From Streptomyces sp. NRRL F-525 (lineage in GTDB: Bacteria; Actinomycetota; Actinomycetes; Streptomycetales; Streptomycetaceae): 64,000 bases of DNA. Below the pieces are notes generated by a model that ran no database searches, was not told the origin of the DNA, and saw only the letters and a list, made by a program, of their open reading frames with translations. Shown here one piece after another: positions 16,592 to 25,079 of the stretch; the first letter of the stretch is position 1; every line of letters begins with the position of its first letter. The stretch is from NCBI RefSeq assembly GCF_000716605.1, contig NZ_JNXE01000011.1, positions 124,001 through 188,000 on the forward strand. Reading direction: 5' to 3'. The translations under genes were made by a program, and so were the position numbers.

Positions 16592-17695
16592 ATGGGCGAA
16601 GCGGTGGAACTGGAGGCGGGCGGCCGGACCGTACGGCTGTCCAGCCCGGGCAAGATCTTCTTCCCGGAGCGCGGCTTCACCAAGCTGGACCTCGCCCGGT
16701 ACTACATCGCGGTCGGCCCCGGAATCCTCCGCGCCCTGCGCGACCGCCCCACCACCCTGGAGCGCTACCCGGACGGGGTCGAGGGCGAGAACTTCTTCCA
16801 GAAGCGGGCGCCCAAGAACATGCCCGACTGGATCCCGACCGCCCACATCACCTTCCCCAGCGGACGCAGCGCCGACGAGATGTGCCCCACCGAGGAAGCC
16901 GCCGTCCTGTGGGCCGCCCAGTACGGCACGCTCACCTTCCACCCCTGGCCGGTCCGCCGCGCCGACGTCGACAGCCCCGACGAACTCCGCATCGACCTCG
17001 ACCCGCAGCCCGGCACGGACTACGACGACGCGGTCCGAGCCGCCCATGAACTCCGCGCCGTACTCGACGAGTTCGGGGGTCTGCGGGGCTTCCCCAAGAC
17101 CTCCGGCGGACGCGGCCTGCACGTCTTCGTGCCGATCGAACCGCGCTGGACCTTCACCCAGGTCCGCCGCGCGGCCATCGCGGTCGGCCGGGAGCTGGCC
17201 CGCCGGATGCCGGACCAGGTGACCATCAAGTGGTGGAAGGAGGAGCGCGGCGAGCGCATCTTCGTCGACTACAACCAGACCGCCCGCGACCGCACCATCG
17301 CCTCCGCCTATTCCGTACGGCCCCGCCCGCACGCCCCGGTCTCGGCCCCGCTCCTCTGGGACGAGGTCGGCACCGCGCACCCCCGGGACTTCGACCTCGC
17401 GACCATGCCGGCCCGTTTCGCCGAACTCGGCGACGTGCACGCCGACATGGACGACCACCGCTACTCCCTGGACGCCCTCCTCGAACTCGCCCGCCGCGAC
17501 GAACACGACCACGGGCTGGGGGATCTGCCGTATCCGCCGGAGTATCCGAAGATGCCGGGAGAGCCGAAGCGGGTGCAGCCGAGCAGGGCGAAGAAGGCCT
17601 CAACTGCCCCGGATCCAGGCCCAGATGCCGCTGCCGGCTCCGCCGGGTACCCCGCCGCCGACTCGGGCACCGACTCCGCTTCCGACGGATCATGA
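16592..17695 (+). CDS. LigD-type polymerase domain (primase-polymerase of the NHEJ family)
   Basis: 367 residues. Archaeo-eukaryotic primase fold of bacterial LigD PolDom. The two metal-binding Asp are in RIDLDP (Asp135, Asp137) and the nucleotide-binding His in GGRGLHVFVP (His177). It should fill gaps and add nucleotides or ribonucleotides at DNA ends for the neighbouring ligase. The C-terminal 45 residues are low-complexity Ala/Pro/Asp. ATG 16592 has no Shine-Dalgarno; TACGGT at 16579-16584 stands 7 nt before it, so the mRNA is probably leaderless. The hexamer and the upstream ATGTCCCTG loosely resemble a DNA-damage promoter, but too weakly to call. Confidence 0.9.
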   Translation: MGEAVELEAGGRTVRLSSPGKIFFPERGFTKLDLARYYIAVGPGILRALRDRPTTLERYPDGVEGENFFQKRAPKNMPDWIPTAHITFPSGRSADEMCPTEEAAVLWAAQYGTLTFHPWPVRRADVDSPDELRIDLDPQPGTDYDDAVRAAHELRAVLDEFGGLRGFPKTSGGRGLHVFVPIEPRWTFTQVRRAAIAVGRELARRMPDQVTIKWWKEERGERIFVDYNQTARDRTIASAYSVRPRPHAPVSAPLLWDEVGTAHPRDFDLATMPARFAELGDVHADMDDHRYSLDALLELARRDEHDHGLGDLPYPPEYPKMPGEPKRVQPSRAKKASTAPDPGPDAAAGSAGYPAADSGTDSASDGS

Positions 17696-17699
17696 ACGC

Positions 17700-18629
17700 A
17701 TGACTCGCCTGCTGACCCGGAGCGATCTGGGCGCCCTGCTGGAACCCTCGGCCTGCCTCGCCGCGCTGCGGGCCGGCTTCCTCGCCGTAGGGGCCCCGGT
17801 GGCGATCCCGGGCCAACGGGTGCGCACCGACCTGCCGTTCCCCGGGACGGCCACCGCCCTGATGCCCGGACTGCTCCCCGGCATCGAGGCCTACACCGTG
17901 AAGGTCAACGCCAAGTTCCCCGACGCGCGGCCCGCGTTGAGAGGCGTGCTCTGCCTGCACAGCGGCGTGGACGGGGAGTTGCTCGCGCTGCTGGACTCGG
18001 CGACGGTGACCGCGTGGCGTACGGGGCTGGCGGCCGCCCTGGGCACGGATGCCCTCGCGGGGTCGGCGGAGGGTGCGGTGGTGGGGGTCGTCGGTGCGGG
18101 CGCGCAGGCCGAGTTGATGGTGCGGGGGCTGAGCGCGTTGCGGTCGTACGGCGAACTGGTCGTCCACGACACGGACTTGGAGCGCGCGGCGGAATTCGCC
18201 GTACGACACGGCGGCCGGGTCCTGGGCTCCCCGAAGGAGATCGCCGCGGCCGCCGACATCGTCCTGCTGGCGACCTGGTCCCGCACCCCGCTGCTGTTCC
18301 TCGCGGACACCCGGGAGGGACAGCACCTCACCAGCCTGGGCGCCGACGAGCCGGGCAAGCGGGAACTCGCCGCCGACCTGCTGGACGCGGCGCTGGTCGT
18401 CGTCGACGACCGCCAACTGGTCGAGTCCGTGGGCGCGTTGACCCCGACGGACATCGACACCACGCTCGGCGACGTCCTGCGCGGCGACCACCCGGGGCGG
18501 ACCGATGCCGGTGCGCGTTCTGTCTACGCGCCGGTCGGGCTGCCGTGGCAGGACCTGGCGCTGGCGTGGCTGGCGTATGAGCGGGCGGAGCGGGACGGGG
18601 TCGGGCGGCGGGTGGATCTGCTGGGGTGA
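17700..18629 (+). CDS. Ornithine cyclodeaminase / mu-crystallin family protein
   Basis: 309 residues. The start ATG at 17700 is 4 bp after the polymerase stop, so the genes are probably co-transcribed. The N-terminal half holds ALMPGLLPGIEAYTVKVNAKFPD, with the Lys typical of the family, and the Rossmann half holds VVGVVGAGAQAELMVRGL (GxGxQA NAD(P) motif). It ends in the usual VYAPVGLPWQDLALAWLAYE. Members include ornithine cyclodeaminase, alanine dehydrogenase and imine reductases; the substrate cannot be chosen. It is short for the family by some 20-40 residues, mostly at the N-terminus. Confidence 0.85.
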   Translation: MTRLLTRSDLGALLEPSACLAALRAGFLAVGAPVAIPGQRVRTDLPFPGTATALMPGLLPGIEAYTVKVNAKFPDARPALRGVLCLHSGVDGELLALLDSATVTAWRTGLAAALGTDALAGSAEGAVVGVVGAGAQAELMVRGLSALRSYGELVVHDTDLERAAEFAVRHGGRVLGSPKEIAAAADIVLLATWSRTPLLFLADTREGQHLTSLGADEPGKRELAADLLDAALVVVDDRQLVESVGALTPTDIDTTLGDVLRGDHPGRTDAGARSVYAPVGLPWQDLALAWLAYERAERDGVGRRVDLLG

Positions 18630-18694
18630 GGGGAGGACCGGTCGAGGTCGACGAGGGTGCGCTCGGCAGGGGGAGCGGTATGGGGAGCGCGTAT

Positions 18695-18708
18695 TGGGAG
18701 CGCTCTCA
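18695..18708. promoter_or_regulatory. LacI/CebR-type operator
   Basis: TGGGAGCGCTCTCA is one base away from the perfect 14-bp palindrome TGGGAGCGCTCCCA known as the site of the cellobiose/cellotriose repressor CebR in streptomycetes. It lies 56 bp before the GTG of a LacI-family gene, so it may be an autoregulatory site or a site for CebR itself. Confidence 0.7.
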
Positions 18709-18763
18709 CCATCGGGTTCCGCCGCGGCTATCCTGATCCGCATCATCGAGGAGGGGTCCACAC

Positions 18764-19810
18764 GTGACCGAGACAGCACCGCGCCCCACGCTGGAGGCCG
18801 TGGCCGCGCGGGCGGGGGTGTCGCGGGCCACCGTCTCCCGGGTGGTCAACGGCGGGGACGGGGTGCGGGAATCGCTCGTCGAACGGGTCCGGCAGGCGGT
18901 GGACGAACTCGGGTACGTCCCCAACCAGGCCGCCCGGAGCCTGGTGACGAAGCGGCACGACGCCATCGCCGTGGTGATCGCCGAACCGGAGACCCGTGTC
19001 TTCGCGGACCCCTTCTTCGCCATGCAACTCCGGGGTATCAGCAAGGAGTTGACGGCCCACGACTCCCAACTCGTGCTGCTCCTCACGGAAGGCCGCGACG
19101 ACCACGCCCGTGTCGGCCGGTATCTCGCCGGTGGCCATGTCGACGGCGCGCTCGTCTTCTCCCTGCACCTCGACGACCCGCTGCCCGGACTGATCCAACG
19201 GGCCGGTGTCCCGACCGTGTTCGGCGGCCGGCCCGGCTGGAGCGAGGGGACCCGCGCGTCCGGACCCACGGTGTACGTCGACTGCGACAACCGGGGCGGT
19301 GCCCGTGAGGCCGTACGGCACCTCGTCGGGCTCGGCCGCACCCGGATCGCGCACATCACCGGCGCGCTCGACCAGACCTCCGCGGTGGACCGGCTCGACG
19401 GGTTCCGGGACGTCATGGTCGACGTCGATCCGCGGCTGATCGTGGAGAGCGACTTCACCCCGGGCGGCGGTGAGCGCGCGATGCGGGAGCTCCTCGACAA
19501 CTGCCCCGACGTGGACGCCGTGTTCGCCGCCAACGACCTCACCGCGTACGGCGCCATGAAGGTGCTGCGCGAGGAGGGGCTGCGGGTGCCCGAGGACGTG
19601 GCGGTGATCGGCTTCGACGACATGCTGCCGGTCGCCGAACAGACCGAACCACCACTCACGACGGTCCGCCAGGACATCGAGGAGATGGGCCGCTTGATGG
19701 CCCGCCTGCTGCTGCGCGGCCTCGACCGCCGGGGCGTCCGCGACGGCATCGGAGGCGCGCCGTCCAGCGTGATCCTGCCGACCACACTGGTCCACCGCGC
19801 CTCCGCGTGA
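18764..19810 (+). CDS. LacI-family transcriptional regulator
   Basis: 348 residues from GTG 18764 with GAGGAGGGG at 18749-18757. Residues about 9-30 are the LacI helix-turn-helix (LEAVAARAGVSRATVSRVVNG), followed by the hinge YVPNQAARSLVTKR. The rest is a periplasmic-binding-protein-like sensor domain with VDGALVF, VGLGRTRIAHITG and VAVIGFDDM motifs. It should bind a sugar or related effector. No sugar transport or hydrolase gene is beside it, so the regulon is elsewhere or limited to this locus. Convergent with the VOC gene. Confidence 0.92.
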   Translation: MTETAPRPTLEAVAARAGVSRATVSRVVNGGDGVRESLVERVRQAVDELGYVPNQAARSLVTKRHDAIAVVIAEPETRVFADPFFAMQLRGISKELTAHDSQLVLLLTEGRDDHARVGRYLAGGHVDGALVFSLHLDDPLPGLIQRAGVPTVFGGRPGWSEGTRASGPTVYVDCDNRGGAREAVRHLVGLGRTRIAHITGALDQTSAVDRLDGFRDVMVDVDPRLIVESDFTPGGGERAMRELLDNCPDVDAVFAANDLTAYGAMKVLREEGLRVPEDVAVIGFDDMLPVAEQTEPPLTTVRQDIEEMGRLMARLLLRGLDRRGVRDGIGGAPSSVILPTTLVHRASA

Positions 19811-19910
19811 GCGGTGCCCGGGCGTGAGCCGTGCCGGGCCCGTACGTCCGTGTGGGACCGGCCTGTTGGCCGCTGACTCGCCGGCCGGCCGGCCCGCTGA
19901 CTCGGGGCCG

Positions 19911-20705
19911 TCAGTCCTGCGGAGCCTCGCTCTTGATGACGGCGAAGCGGGCGCCGTGCGGATCGGTGAGCTGGGCCATGCGGCCGACGCCCTCCATGCT
20001 GGTGGCCGGCATGGTGACCTTGCCGCCCGTCTCCAGCGCCTTGGCCACGGTCGCGTCCACGTCGGCGACCTCGAAGTACGCCAGCCAGTACGCCCCCGAG
20101 GCCGCGCCGGTCGGGTCGAAGTCGAGCGGGACGACCCCGCCGAACATCGCGTCCTCACCGGCACCGGACGCGTTGAGGCAGGTGTAGTCGCCGCCCGGCA
20201 TGGGCGCGGCGGAGGTCTCCAGACCGAGTGAGGCGTCGTAGAACGCGGCCGCCGCGGCGACATCGGGTGTGTACAGCTCGACCCAGGTCAGCGAACCGGG
20301 GTCGCCCACGACGTCGACACCCTTCATCTGACCCGGCTGCCAGATGCCGAACGCCGCGCCCGCCGGGTCCCTGAGGATCGCCATGTGGCCCTGGCCCAAC
20401 ACGTCCATCGGCTGGAACAGGACCGCGCCGTGCGCCTGCTCCACCGCCTTGGCCGTGGCCTCCGCGTCCGCGCTCTGGAAGTACACGGTCCAGGCGGACG
20501 CGTCGTGCTCGGCGGGCAGGGGCATGCCGCCGGCGACCGTCCTGCCGTCGAGCTGGAAGAAGCCGTAGCCGCCGGCCTCGGGTCCCGCCGACTGGAACCG
20601 CCAGCCGAAGAGACCGCCGTAGAAGGAGATGGCGCTGTCGATGTCGGGGGAGCCGACGTCCAGCCAGTTGGGAGCGCCGTTGACGAAACGGGTGGTGAGC
20701 ATCAT
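19911..20705 (-). CDS. Two-domain VOC (glyoxalase/dioxygenase superfamily) protein
   Basis: 264 residues made of two similar VOC halves, about 8-125 and 135-262. Each begins with a 'W.D/E....D...A..FY..L.G' strand (PNWLDVGSPDIDSAISFYGG; LTWVELYTPDVAAAAAFYDA) and ends with a 'DP.GA.F..' strand (LRDPAGAAFGIW; LTDPHGARFAVI). Relatives in actinobacteria are annotated as hydroxylases or glyoxalases without known substrates. The ATG has GGAGGG six bases before it. It is divergent from the WhiB-like gene across about 270 bp in which nothing else is evident. Confidence 0.85.
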   Translation of the reverse strand: MMLTTRFVNGAPNWLDVGSPDIDSAISFYGGLFGWRFQSAGPEAGGYGFFQLDGRTVAGGMPLPAEHDASAWTVYFQSADAEATAKAVEQAHGAVLFQPMDVLGQGHMAILRDPAGAAFGIWQPGQMKGVDVVGDPGSLTWVELYTPDVAAAAAFYDASLGLETSAAPMPGGDYTCLNASGAGEDAMFGGVVPLDFDPTGAASGAYWLAYFEVADVDATVAKALETGGKVTMPATSMEGVGRMAQLTDPHGARFAVIKSEAPQD

Positions 20706-20975
20706 TGCCCTCCTCGTTGAAGGGGCCCGTTCTCTGCACCGCCGAGTCTTGCACCGCCCACTGACAATCGCTGCCGCACAACGGCAGCGGTTCGCGGATA
20801 CGGCGTTGGTTACCCTCGGTGACCGCTGAAGTTCTCCGTGTTTTCACACCGGTTCCGCGCGCCGCCGTGCGTCGGTGCGGGCGCGGCGCCACCATCGGGG
20901 TGGCCGGAGGCCCCGGAGCGCGGCGTTGATCCCACGTTGATCGAACGTTTTTCGCCGACCGGCACGATCCTGGCC

Positions 20976-21221
20976 ATGCACATCGACACGATCACCTCGC
21001 CCGACCTGGACTGGCAGCAGGAGGCGTTGTGCGCGCAGACCGGGGCGGACTTCTTCTTCCCCGAACCCGGCAGCTCCGTCAGGGAGGCCAAGCGGATCTG
21101 CGGCATGTGCCCGATCCGCTCGGCCTGCCTGGAGTACGCCCTCGACAACGACGAACGCTTCGGGGTGTGGGGCGGGCTGTCGGAGAAGGAACGGCTGGAG
21201 ATCCGGCGCACCTCACGCTGA
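20976..21221 (+). CDS. WhiB-like (Wbl) iron-sulfur transcription factor
   Basis: 81 residues from ATG 20976 (MHIDTITSPDLDWQQ). The four Fe-S ligands are Cys19, Cys42, Cys45 and Cys51, in CxxCxxxxxC spacing, followed by the G[V/I]WGG turn (GVWGG, 63-67) and a basic tail (KERLEIRR). Wbl proteins bind a [4Fe-4S] cluster and work with the principal sigma factor in development, redox response and antibiotic resistance. Which Wbl this is cannot be read with certainty. The frame is open upstream to 20838 but the upstream part has no Wbl similarity. A perfect hairpin follows the gene. Confidence 0.92.
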   Translation: MHIDTITSPDLDWQQEALCAQTGADFFFPEPGSSVREAKRICGMCPIRSACLEYALDNDERFGVWGGLSEKERLEIRRTSR

Positions 21222-21235
21222 CCGCCGACTGATGA

Positions 21236-21261
21236 TCGCCGACCGGCGATCCGGTCGGCGA
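21236..21261. terminator. Hairpin between wbl and desaturase genes
   Basis: A perfect 11-bp inverted repeat, TCGCCGACCGG (21236-21246) and its complement (21251-21261), with a 4-base loop. It lies 14 bp after the Wbl stop and 74 bp before the end of the convergent desaturase gene. Confidence 0.7.
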
Positions 21262-21335
21262 CAGCGGAACGGGGCCGGCGGCCTGGTACGGCCGACAGCC
21301 CCGAAGTCCTCGCTCGCGTACGGACGCGAGGTCCG

Positions 21336-22310
21336 TCAGGCGCTGGCGCGCGCCGCCATGCGGGCCTTGCGGGTCGCCAGCTTCTCGTCGAACTTGGACG
21401 CCTCGGAGTCCAGGCCGCCCATGTAGAGGCCGATCTCCTCCTGGGCCTGCTGGCCCTCGGGGCCGAGGCCGTCGATCTCCATGACCTTCAGGAAGCGCAG
21501 GACGGGCTGGATGACGTCGTCGTGGTGGATGCGCAGGTTGTAGACCTCGCCGATGGCCATCTGCGCGGCGAAGCGCTCGAAGCCGGGCATGCCGTGACCG
21601 GGCATCCGGAAGTTGACGAGGACGTCGCGCACGGCCTGCATGGTGAGGTCGGGGGCGAGCTCGAACGCGGCCTTCAGGAGGTTGCGGTAGAAGACCATGT
21701 GCAGGTTCTCGTCGGTCGCGATGCGGGCCAGCATGCGGTCGCAGACCGGGTCGCCCGACTGGTGGCCGGTGTTGCGGTGCGACACGCGCGTGGCCAGCTC
21801 CTGGAAGGCGACGTACGCCACGGAGTGCAGCATCGAGTGCCGGTTGTCCGACTCGAAGCCCTCGCTCATGTGCTGCATGCGGAACGCCTCGAGCTTGTCC
21901 GGGTCGACCGCGCGGGAGGCGAGCAGGTAGTCCCGCATGACGATGCCGTGCCGGCCCTCCTCCGCCGTCCAGCGGTGCACCCAGGTGCCCCAGGCGCCGT
22001 CGCGGCCGAAGAGGGAGGCGATCTCGTGGTGGTAGCTGGGGAGGTTGTCCTCCGTAAGGAGGTTCACGACGAGGGCGATCCGGCCGATCTCGGTGACCTT
22101 GGACTGCTCCTTGCCCCAGGCCTCGCCGTCCTCGAAGAAGCCGGGGAAGTTCCGGGCGTCGCTCCAGGGCACGTACTCGTGCGGCATCCAGTCCTTGGTG
22201 ACCTTGAGGTGCCGGTTGAGCTCCGTCTCGACGACTTCTTCCAACGCGTACAGCAGCTTGGCGTCGGTCCAGACTGCGGGGCTGCCGAGGTGCGGGGAAG
22301 TGATCGTCAC
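21336..22310 (-). CDS. Acyl-ACP desaturase (ferritin-like di-iron)
   Basis: 324 residues from GTG 22310 (VTITSPHLGSP), chosen because CTGGAG stands about 7 bases upstream; an ATG 36 bp further up has no ribosome site. The di-iron ligands are in ETELNRH, WTAEEGRH (ExxH) and TDENLH (ExxH), as in DesA and plant stearoyl-ACP desaturase. It introduces a double bond into an acyl-ACP with O2 and ferredoxin. Upstream (22383-22425) there are three phased CGTAGG repeats that look like operators, so it is probably repressed by a TetR-type lipid regulator. Single-gene unit. Confidence 0.92.
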   Translation of the reverse strand: MTITSPHLGSPAVWTDAKLLYALEEVVETELNRHLKVTKDWMPHEYVPWSDARNFPGFFEDGEAWGKEQSKVTEIGRIALVVNLLTEDNLPSYHHEIASLFGRDGAWGTWVHRWTAEEGRHGIVMRDYLLASRAVDPDKLEAFRMQHMSEGFESDNRHSMLHSVAYVAFQELATRVSHRNTGHQSGDPVCDRMLARIATDENLHMVFYRNLLKAAFELAPDLTMQAVRDVLVNFRMPGHGMPGFERFAAQMAIGEVYNLRIHHDDVIQPVLRFLKVMEIDGLGPEGQQAQEEIGLYMGGLDSEASKFDEKLATRKARMAARASA

Positions 22311-22382
22311 GGGGACTCCAGGGGGACGTCGTACAAAACTGAACAAACCGGCGAGCGGTGCCGGGACCTGTGCAACTTACGG

Positions 22383-22425
22383 AATCGTAGGCTACGAAAC
22401 CGTAGGTTACGTGACCGTAGGTTAA
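22383..22425. promoter_or_regulatory. Three phased operator-like repeats upstream of the desaturase gene
   Basis: CGTAG starts at 22386, 22401 and 22416, an exact 15-bp period. The first unit is the palindrome CGTAGGCTACG, the second CGTAGGTTACG, the third CGTAGGTTAAG. CTACG-AAAC-CGTAG (22392-22405) is also a perfect inverted repeat. The array lies 73-115 bp upstream of the desaturase GTG. Confidence 0.75.
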
Positions 22426-22525
22426 GGACGCTGTAAAGATCGCTGTTCAGGCCGTATTGCCGGGGAATCCCGTACGGTCGCAGGACCGCAGGTCCCGGCG
22501 CCGAACGGGCGGTTTTGTCACCCGT

Positions 22526-23302
22526 TCAGGCGTACAGATCCCGGAGTCGGACCGAGAGGCACGTCACACATCCTTCGAGTTTCTCGAACTCGCTGATGTC
22601 CACCACGACCGGCTCGTGGCCGAGATCGCTGAGCAGGTCGGCCGTCTTGGGCGCGCTCGCCGCCATCAGCAGCTTGTCGCCGCCGAGCAGCACCACATGC
22701 GCGCCGGCCTCCTCGGGCACCGACAGGAAGCGCGGGAACAGCGACGGCCGGTCCACCTTGGGTATGTGCCCGAGCACCGTCCCTTCGGGCAGCGCGGTGA
22801 CCGCCGACTTCAGATGCAGCACCTTGCTCACGGGCACGGTGACCACGCGCGCCCCGAGCGGCTCGAACACGGCCCGCAGCTGCTGGATGCCGGCCGCGTT
22901 CGTCCGGCCGCCCCGGCCGACGTAGATCGTGTCGTCGACCTTGAGGACGTCACCGCCCTCCAGGGTGCCCGGCTCCCAGACCCAGTTCACCGAGCAGCCG
23001 AGCCGGGCCACCGCCTCCTCGACCCCGCCGGTCTCCTCGCGCCGGGACTCGGCACCGGGCCGGGCTATCAGCGCCACGTTCTTGTACATGACCACCGCGT
23101 CCTCGACGAACACGGAGTCGGGGCAGTCGTCGGCCGGATCCACCTCGATCGTCTCCCAGCCGTGCACCCGCAGCGCGTGCGTGTACGCCTCCCACTGCTC
23201 GAGGGCCTGCTCGACATCGACCTTCTCCCGCTCGACGTGCGTGACCAGCCCTTCGGCCAGGCGCGGGCTGGGGCGGCGGACGAGGGCCTTCTTGCTGGGC
23301 AC
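22526..23302 (-). CDS. ddaH: Dimethylargininase (DDAH) family amidinotransferase-fold hydrolase
   Basis: 258 residues from GTG 23302 (VPSKKALVRRPSP), which has GGAG about nine bases upstream; an ATG 36 bp earlier is less likely. The pentein fold motifs are present: DCPDSVFVEDAVV, LEGGDVLKVDDTIYVG, the catalytic His in VLHLKSAVT, and the catalytic Cys248 in GCVTCLSVRL. It hydrolyses N-omega-methylated arginines, or arginine-like substrates, to citrulline and amine. A 12-bp palindrome (23394-23405) lies 92-103 bp upstream. Same strand as the ABC-F gene but separated by a terminator. Confidence 0.9.
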   Translation of the reverse strand: MPSKKALVRRPSPRLAEGLVTHVEREKVDVEQALEQWEAYTHALRVHGWETIEVDPADDCPDSVFVEDAVVMYKNVALIARPGAESRREETGGVEEAVARLGCSVNWVWEPGTLEGGDVLKVDDTIYVGRGGRTNAAGIQQLRAVFEPLGARVVTVPVSKVLHLKSAVTALPEGTVLGHIPKVDRPSLFPRFLSVPEEAGAHVVLLGGDKLLMAASAPKTADLLSDLGHEPVVVDISEFEKLEGCVTCLSVRLRDLYA

Positions 23303-23393
23303 GAGCGGGACTCCGTATCGGCGGGATCGTTTCGGCACCGTTGTCGGGGCACCGGTTGGCCATCATGCGTCACCCGTCCGTGCCGACAAAACC

Positions 23394-23405
23394 CCTCACG
23401 TGAGG
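23394..23405. promoter_or_regulatory. 12-bp palindrome upstream of ddaH
   Basis: CCTCACGTGAGG is a perfect palindrome without a loop, 92-103 bp upstream of the ddaH start codon and just downstream of the ABC-F terminator. It looks like a regulator binding site. Its regulator is unknown. Confidence 0.4.
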
Positions 23406-23411
23406 CTGTGG

Positions 23412-23446
23412 CCCTCCTGAGATGCGCGCCGAACGCCTCAGGAGGG
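23412..23446 (-). terminator. Terminator of the first ABC-F gene
   Basis: CCCTCCTGAG (23412-23421) and CTCAGGAGGG (23437-23446) form a perfect 10-bp stem with a 15-base loop, 14 bp after the ABC-F stop on the minus strand. Confidence 0.75.
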
Positions 23447-23459
23447 GCTGCCGAAGACC

Positions 23460-25079
23460 TCAGGCCGGGTGTTCCACCTCCTCCGGCGTGATCGTCCGCA
23501 GCTCCCCGTCCAGCAGCAGCCAGCGCGTGATGCCGATCGATTCGAGGAACGGCACGTCGTGACTGGCCACGATCAACGCCCCTTCGTACGACTCCAGCGC
23601 CGAGGTCAGCTGCCGCACGCTCGCCATGTCGAGGTTGTTCGTCGGCTCGTCCAGCATCAGCAGCTGCGGGGCGGGCTCCGCGAGCATCAGCGCGGCCAGC
23701 GCCGCCCGGAAGCGCTCGCCGCCGGACAGGGTCGCCGCCTGCTGGTCGGCGCGGGCACCCCGGAACAGGAAGCGGGCAAGCCGCGCCCGGACCCGGTTGT
23801 TGGTGGCGCCCGGCGCGAACCGCGCCACGTTCTCCGCCACTGTCAGCTCACCGTCGAGGACGTCGAGCCGCTGCGGCAGGAAGCGCAGCGGGACATGCGC
23901 CGCCGCCTCGCCCGCCACCGGCTCCAGCTCCCCGGCGATCGTCCGCAGCAGCGTCGTCTTGCCCGCGCCGTTGCGCCCGATCAGCGCGATCCGCTCCGGC
24001 CCGCGCAGATCGAGGCCGCCCGCCCGCGCGCCGTACGCGAGTTCCAGGTCCATGAGGGTCAGGACCTGACGGCCCGGCGGTACGGCCGTGTACGGCAGTT
24101 CGACGCGGATCTCGTCGTCGTCCCGTACGGCCTCCACCGCCTCGTCGAGCCGTTCCTTCGCGTCGGCGAGCCGCTCCTCGTGCAGGATGCGGTGCTTGCC
24201 CGCGGACTCCTGCGCGGCCCGTCTGCGCGCGCCCATGACGATCTTCGGCTCGCGCTTCTGCTCGAACATCTTCTGCCCGTACTTCTTGCGCCGGGCCAAC
24301 TTGACCTGGGCGTCGGACAGTTCGCGCTTCTGCTTGCGGAGGTCCGCCTCGGCGACGCGCACCATCCGTGTCGCGGCGTCCTGTTCGGTGCTGAGGGCCT
24401 CCTCGTAGGCGGAGTAGTTGCCGCCGTACCAGGTGATCCCGCCGGAGCGCAGATCGGCGATCTGGTCGACGAGGTCGAGGAGTTCACGGTCGTGGCTGAC
24501 CACGATCATCACTCCCGGCCAGGACGCGACGGCCGAGTACAGCCGCCTGCGGGCGTACAGGTCGAGGTTGTTCGTCGGCTCGTCGAGGAGCAGGACGTCC
24601 GGCCGTCCGAGCAACAGCGCGGCCAGCCGCAGGAGTACGGACTCGCCGCCCGAGACCTCGCCGATGGTGCGGTCCAAGTCGATGTGTCCCAGGCCGAGTT
24701 CGCCGAGTGTGGCGATCGCCCTTTCCTCTACGTCCCAGTCGTCGCCGAGTGTCTCGAAGTGCTCCTCGGCCGCGTCACCGGCCTCGATGGCGTGCAGGGC
24801 GGCGCGTCGGGCGGCGATGCCGAGCGTCTCGTCGACACGCAGGGCGGTGTCCAACGTGACGTTCTGCGGGAGGTAGCCGACCTCGCCCGCGACGCGCACG
24901 GTGCCGTCGGCCGGGGCGAGTTGACGGGCGATCAGCTTCAACAGGGTTGACTTCCCCGATCCGTTGACACCGACGAGCCCGGTTCTGCCGGGTCCGAAGG
25001 CGGCGTCCAGGTCCTCGAAGACGGAGGTCCCGTCGGGCCAGGCGAAGGAGAGGGACGTACAGGTGACGGAGATATGCAT
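23460..25079 (-). CDS. ABC-F family ATPase (ribosome-associated, possible antibiotic-resistance type)
   Basis: 539 residues with two nucleotide-binding domains and no membrane segment. Walker A motifs are GVNGSGKST and GRNGAGKTT, signatures are EVSGGES and TLSGGER, and Walker B motifs are LLLDEPTNNLDL and LMLDEPTNNLDM. The linker between them (about 255-330) is rich in Lys/Arg/Gln and charged helices, as in ABC-F proteins that reach into the ribosomal exit site. Several Streptomyces relatives protect ribosomes from macrolides, lincosamides or streptogramins; whether this one does is not readable. A good promoter and a leader of over 200 nt with a hairpin precede it, the arrangement known for attenuated resistance ABC-F genes. 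Confidence 0.88.
   Translation of the reverse strand: MHISVTCTSLSFAWPDGTSVFEDLDAAFGPGRTGLVGVNGSGKSTLLKLIARQLAPADGTVRVAGEVGYLPQNVTLDTALRVDETLGIAARRAALHAIEAGDAAEEHFETLGDDWDVEERAIATLGELGLGHIDLDRTIGEVSGGESVLLRLAALLLGRPDVLLLDEPTNNLDLYARRRLYSAVASWPGVMIVVSHDRELLDLVDQIADLRSGGITWYGGNYSAYEEALSTEQDAATRMVRVAEADLRKQKRELSDAQVKLARRKKYGQKMFEQKREPKIVMGARRRAAQESAGKHRILHEERLADAKERLDEAVEAVRDDDEIRVELPYTAVPPGRQVLTLMDLELAYGARAGGLDLRGPERIALIGRNGAGKTTLLRTIAGELEPVAGEAAAHVPLRFLPQRLDVLDGELTVAENVARFAPGATNNRVRARLARFLFRGARADQQAATLSGGERFRAALAALMLAEPAPQLLMLDEPTNNLDMASVRQLTSALESYEGALIVASHDVPFLESIGITRWLLLDGELRTITPEEVEHPA

Noticed and set aside
22383..22425. CRISPR-like array
   Set aside because: Three 15-bp units without unique spacers and without cas genes; operator repeats fit better.
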